From NCBI RefSeq assembly GCF_000278135.1, contig NZ_JH725026.1:63012-127011 (forward strand): a DNA stretch of 64,000 bases. The letters are read 5' to 3'. The translations under genes and the position numbers were made by a program. Source of the DNA: Candidatus Bartonella washoeensis Sb944nv. GTDB lineage: Bacteria > Pseudomonadota > Alphaproteobacteria > Rhizobiales > Rhizobiaceae. Below the pieces are notes generated by a model, which did not search any database, was not told the DNA's origin, and was given only the letters and a program-made list of their open reading frames with translations. Shown piece by piece: positions 63,936-64,000 of the stretch (position 1 is its first letter; the number at the start of each line of letters is the position of its first letter).

Positions 63936-64000
63936 ATGATAGATTTCATGAACTCTCAGTTTCGACTTTATTCTCCTTTTAATTTTTTAGACTTTGATTT
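63936..64000 (+). CDS. second amino-acid ABC permease, 3' end outside window
   Basis: An ATG two bases after the preceding stop opens a frame that runs to the window end (MIDFMNSQFRLYSPFNFL and on). GAGGG upstream is a plausible ribosome site, within the end of the first permease. By position it should be the GltK-like partner permease, but only 21 codons are visible and the sequence alone does not prove it. Confidence 0.6.
   Translation, partial: MIDFMNSQFRLYSPFNFLDFD

Overview
The window reads as chromosomal DNA of a Bartonella-like alphaproteobacterium (Rhizobiales). The reasons are the low G+C content, rhizobial gene forms (glpX-type FBPase, ndvA, an ATP12 chaperone, short-lid Adk, type II IDH), the fully alphaproteobacterial gyrA-coaD-ppi-ppi-tgt and recA-alaS orders, a GyrA with Ala at the quinolone-sensing Ser position, and several eroding genes in AT-rich gaps. 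The species is not decided here.

Layout. 1-6.1 kb: the 3' part of dgt, argS, a large SPOR-domain membrane protein, and a small membrane protein of unknown function. 6.4-10.1 kb: ilvE, with glpX and hom opposite. 10.1-12.3 kb: a decayed stretch with tRNA-Glu(UUC), the remnant of a P4-type tyrosine integrase just before it and an ATG-less open frame just after it. 12.3-16.3 kb: icd and two MFS exporters. 16.3-24.5 kb, all on the minus strand: ssb, gyrA, coaD, two cyclophilins, a badly eroded queA and tgt. 24.7-29.7 kb: uvrA, then glnB-glnA behind a clear promoter. 30.4-42 kb: atp12 and rluC, ndvA, alaS, recA, rarA and a DegP/HtrA protease. 42-60.7 kb: one continuous minus-strand translation cluster (str, S10, spc and alpha operons fused, rpsL through rplQ) with a near-consensus promoter upstream of rpsL and an intrinsic terminator after rplQ. 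61.2-64 kb: xth and the start of a glutamate/aspartate-type ABC importer (binding protein, permease, second permease cut by the window end).

Most of the window is conserved housekeeping. The most interesting point is the queuosine branch. The 1.17 kb gap between ppiB and tgt still carries recognisable pieces of queA at both ends and in the middle, all broken by stops and frameshifts. The retained Tgt lacks three of the four residues that bind zinc in the Zymomonas enzyme. Queuosine cannot be finished by the standard route from this locus, so tRNA would carry preQ1 or a salvaged base.

Other points for a second look: a run of six short perfect stem-loops between the second MFS gene and tgt, a palindrome built into the glnB promoter, a terminator-like hairpin inside the spc operon after rplR, an intercistronic hairpin after the ABC binding protein, and the mobile-element remnants flanking tRNA-Glu. 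I did not find a clearly new multi-gene system.
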